From assembly GCA_013003255.1 (NCBI GenBank), contig JABDJZ010000427.1:1-6481 (forward strand): a stretch of DNA of 6,481 nucleotides, written 5' to 3'. Below, one piece after another: positions 5,966 to 6,481 of this stretch (positions within the stretch are counted from its first letter, which is position 1; every line of letters starts with the position of its first letter). The stretch is from Rhodothermales bacterium. GTDB taxonomy: Bacteria > Bacteroidota > Rhodothermia > Rhodothermales > UBA10348. The position numbers and the translations under genes were made by a program. The notes below the pieces were generated by a model. That model worked only from the letters and a program-made list of their open reading frames with translations, was not told the origin of the DNA and did no database searches.

Positions 5966-6333
5966 CCGTCCCTCCTCAGGTAGGCATCGGTCTTGTCGAT
6001 CCAGTCCTGGCGGGGCGGCGTAAAGATGTCGAGGTCCAGCGTGTCTTCCAGCGCCACCGCTTCATGGGGCACGTGCCCGGGCAGATGAAGTACCTCACCC
6101 GCGTGAACATCCACGGTCCGAGGGTTGGCCCCGCCGATGGTAAACCGGAGCGCCCCCTCCAGGATGTAGGTAACCTGCTCATTGTGGTGGCTGTGCATGG
6201 GCACGACCGCCCCCTTTTTCAGGAAGACCTGCGCAACCATCACGCCGTCACCGGTGATGAGCTTCCGGTCCAATGTCTTTCCTACCGGCTCCAGCGGGAT
6301 GTCATCCCACCGATAATGCGTAGCGTCTGCCAT
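5962..6333 (-). CDS. Small single-domain cupin protein
   Basis: 123 residues, ATG at 6331-6333, TAG at 5962-5964. It is one cupin barrel with both motifs. Motif 1 fits G(x)5HxH(x)3Q(x)6G: Gly41, His47, His49, Gln53 and Gly60, with Gln in place of the usual Glu. Motif 2 is the GEVLHLPGHVPHEA region (79-92), where His90 is the expected fourth metal ligand and His87 is close by. A C-terminal tail (DIFTPPRQDW) is common in stand-alone bacterial cupins. No signal peptide is seen, so it is probably cytoplasmic. Relatives bind a divalent metal and serve as small dioxygenases, isomerases, lyases or ligand sensors. The sequence does not say which. The gene shares four bases with the end of the thioredoxin gene and diverges from the partial gene at the right edge. 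The start has no clear Shine-Dalgarno. Confidence 0.93.
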   Translation of the reverse strand: MADATHYRWDDIPLEPVGKTLDRKLITGDGVMVAQVFLKKGAVVPMHSHHNEQVTYILEGALRFTIGGANPRTVDVHAGEVLHLPGHVPHEAVALEDTLDLDIFTPPRQDWIDKTDAYLRRDG

Positions 6334-6362
6334 GCTGTTGTGCGTTCGTTAAGTACGCTCCG

Positions 6363-6392
6363 AGTATAGTTCGCCGATTGCCCACCCGACAA
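6363..6392 (-). promoter_or_regulatory. Candidate sigma-70-type promoter for the cupin gene
   Basis: Reading the minus strand, TTGTCG (complement of 6387-6392) is followed after 18 bases by TATACT (complement of 6363-6368). These match four and five of six consensus positions. Transcription would start near 6355, leaving a leader of about 20 bases before the cupin ATG. Confidence 0.45.
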
Positions 6393-6398
6393 CGACGG

Positions 6399-6405
6399 TA
6401 TAGAT
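6399..6405 (+). promoter_or_regulatory. Possible -10 element for the right-edge gene
   Basis: TATAGAT lies 27 bases before the ATG at 6433. A partial -35, TTGCCC at 6378-6383, is 15 bases away, which is short. If real, it forms a divergent promoter pair with the cupin promoter, whose elements it closely neighbours. Confidence 0.25.
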
Positions 6406-6432
6406 TGAACCCGTAGACAACAAAGGTTGCCC

Positions 6433-6481
6433 ATGCCTCTGCTTCTGGCCAAAGTGATTGCCTACGTGATGATGACCTACG
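6433..6481 (+). CDS. N-terminal start of an unidentified gene (3' end outside window)
   Basis: An ATG at 6433 is preceded, six bases away, by the ribosome site AAAGG (6422-6426). It opens a frame that stays open to the window edge, giving 16 residues: MPLLLAKVIAYVMMTY. The piece is hydrophobic and could begin a membrane protein or signal sequence. It is too short to identify. The preceding gap of 99 bases contains the divergent cupin promoter. Confidence 0.45.
   Translation, partial: MPLLLAKVIAYVMMTY

Noticed and set aside
1..6481. CRISPR arrays, tRNA/rRNA genes, insertion sequences, retron- or phage-like elements
   Set aside because: No spaced direct repeats, terminal inverted repeats, tRNA-like cloverleafs, or transposase, integrase or reverse transcriptase motifs were visible.

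Overview
The window is GC-rich bacterial DNA (clearly above 55% by eye) and densely packed with genes. It holds six complete protein genes and two partial ones at the edges. I see no tRNA, rRNA, insertion sequence, CRISPR array or phage-type gene. The organism cannot be named from this alone. The style (a large hybrid kinase, a TlpA-type thioredoxin, stand-alone cupin and metallo-beta-lactamase-fold proteins, only partial use of Shine-Dalgarno sites) would suit a GC-rich Gram-negative such as a Rhodothermota/Bacteroidota-like or acidobacterial lineage. That is a guess.

Left part (1-1746). The tail of a probable metallo-beta-lactamase (MBL)-fold protein enters from the left on the + strand. 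Its last 51 bases overlap the 3' end of a convergent 250-residue gene whose sequence suggests a divergent 2H-phosphoesterase-like (2'-5' RNA ligase/cyclic phosphodiesterase) fold. That gene diverges, across a 66-base gap, from a complete MBL-fold hydrolase of the RNase Z/PhnP type with all expected metal ligands.

Centre (1747-4562). After an 84-base gap comes an 899-residue membrane-bound hybrid histidine kinase: two membrane segments, PAS, HisKA, HATPase, REC, REC, HPt-like. The kinase core and second receiver look intact. The first receiver lacks its phospho-acceptor Asp (Gly550), and the HPt-like domain has Arg828 where the phospho-His should be. As drawn, the phosphorelay ends at Asp688. 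A GC-rich hairpin lies where this gene meets the next, convergent gene.

Right part (4550-6481). A three-membrane-segment protein with a small, probably periplasmic domain resembling a degenerate LAS/M15-type peptidase diverges from a membrane-anchored TlpA/ResA-like thioredoxin. The thioredoxin gene converges on a small cupin gene, and the two TAG stop codons interlock in one CTAG. The cupin gene has a plausible sigma-70-type promoter and diverges from a gene that begins at 6433 and runs off the window.

Transcription direction changes at almost every gene, so most of these are probably single-gene units. Only the MBL hydrolase and the kinase are codirectional neighbours. The clearest unusual signal is the kinase, with two phosphotransfer domains that keep their fold but have lost the phosphorylated residue.
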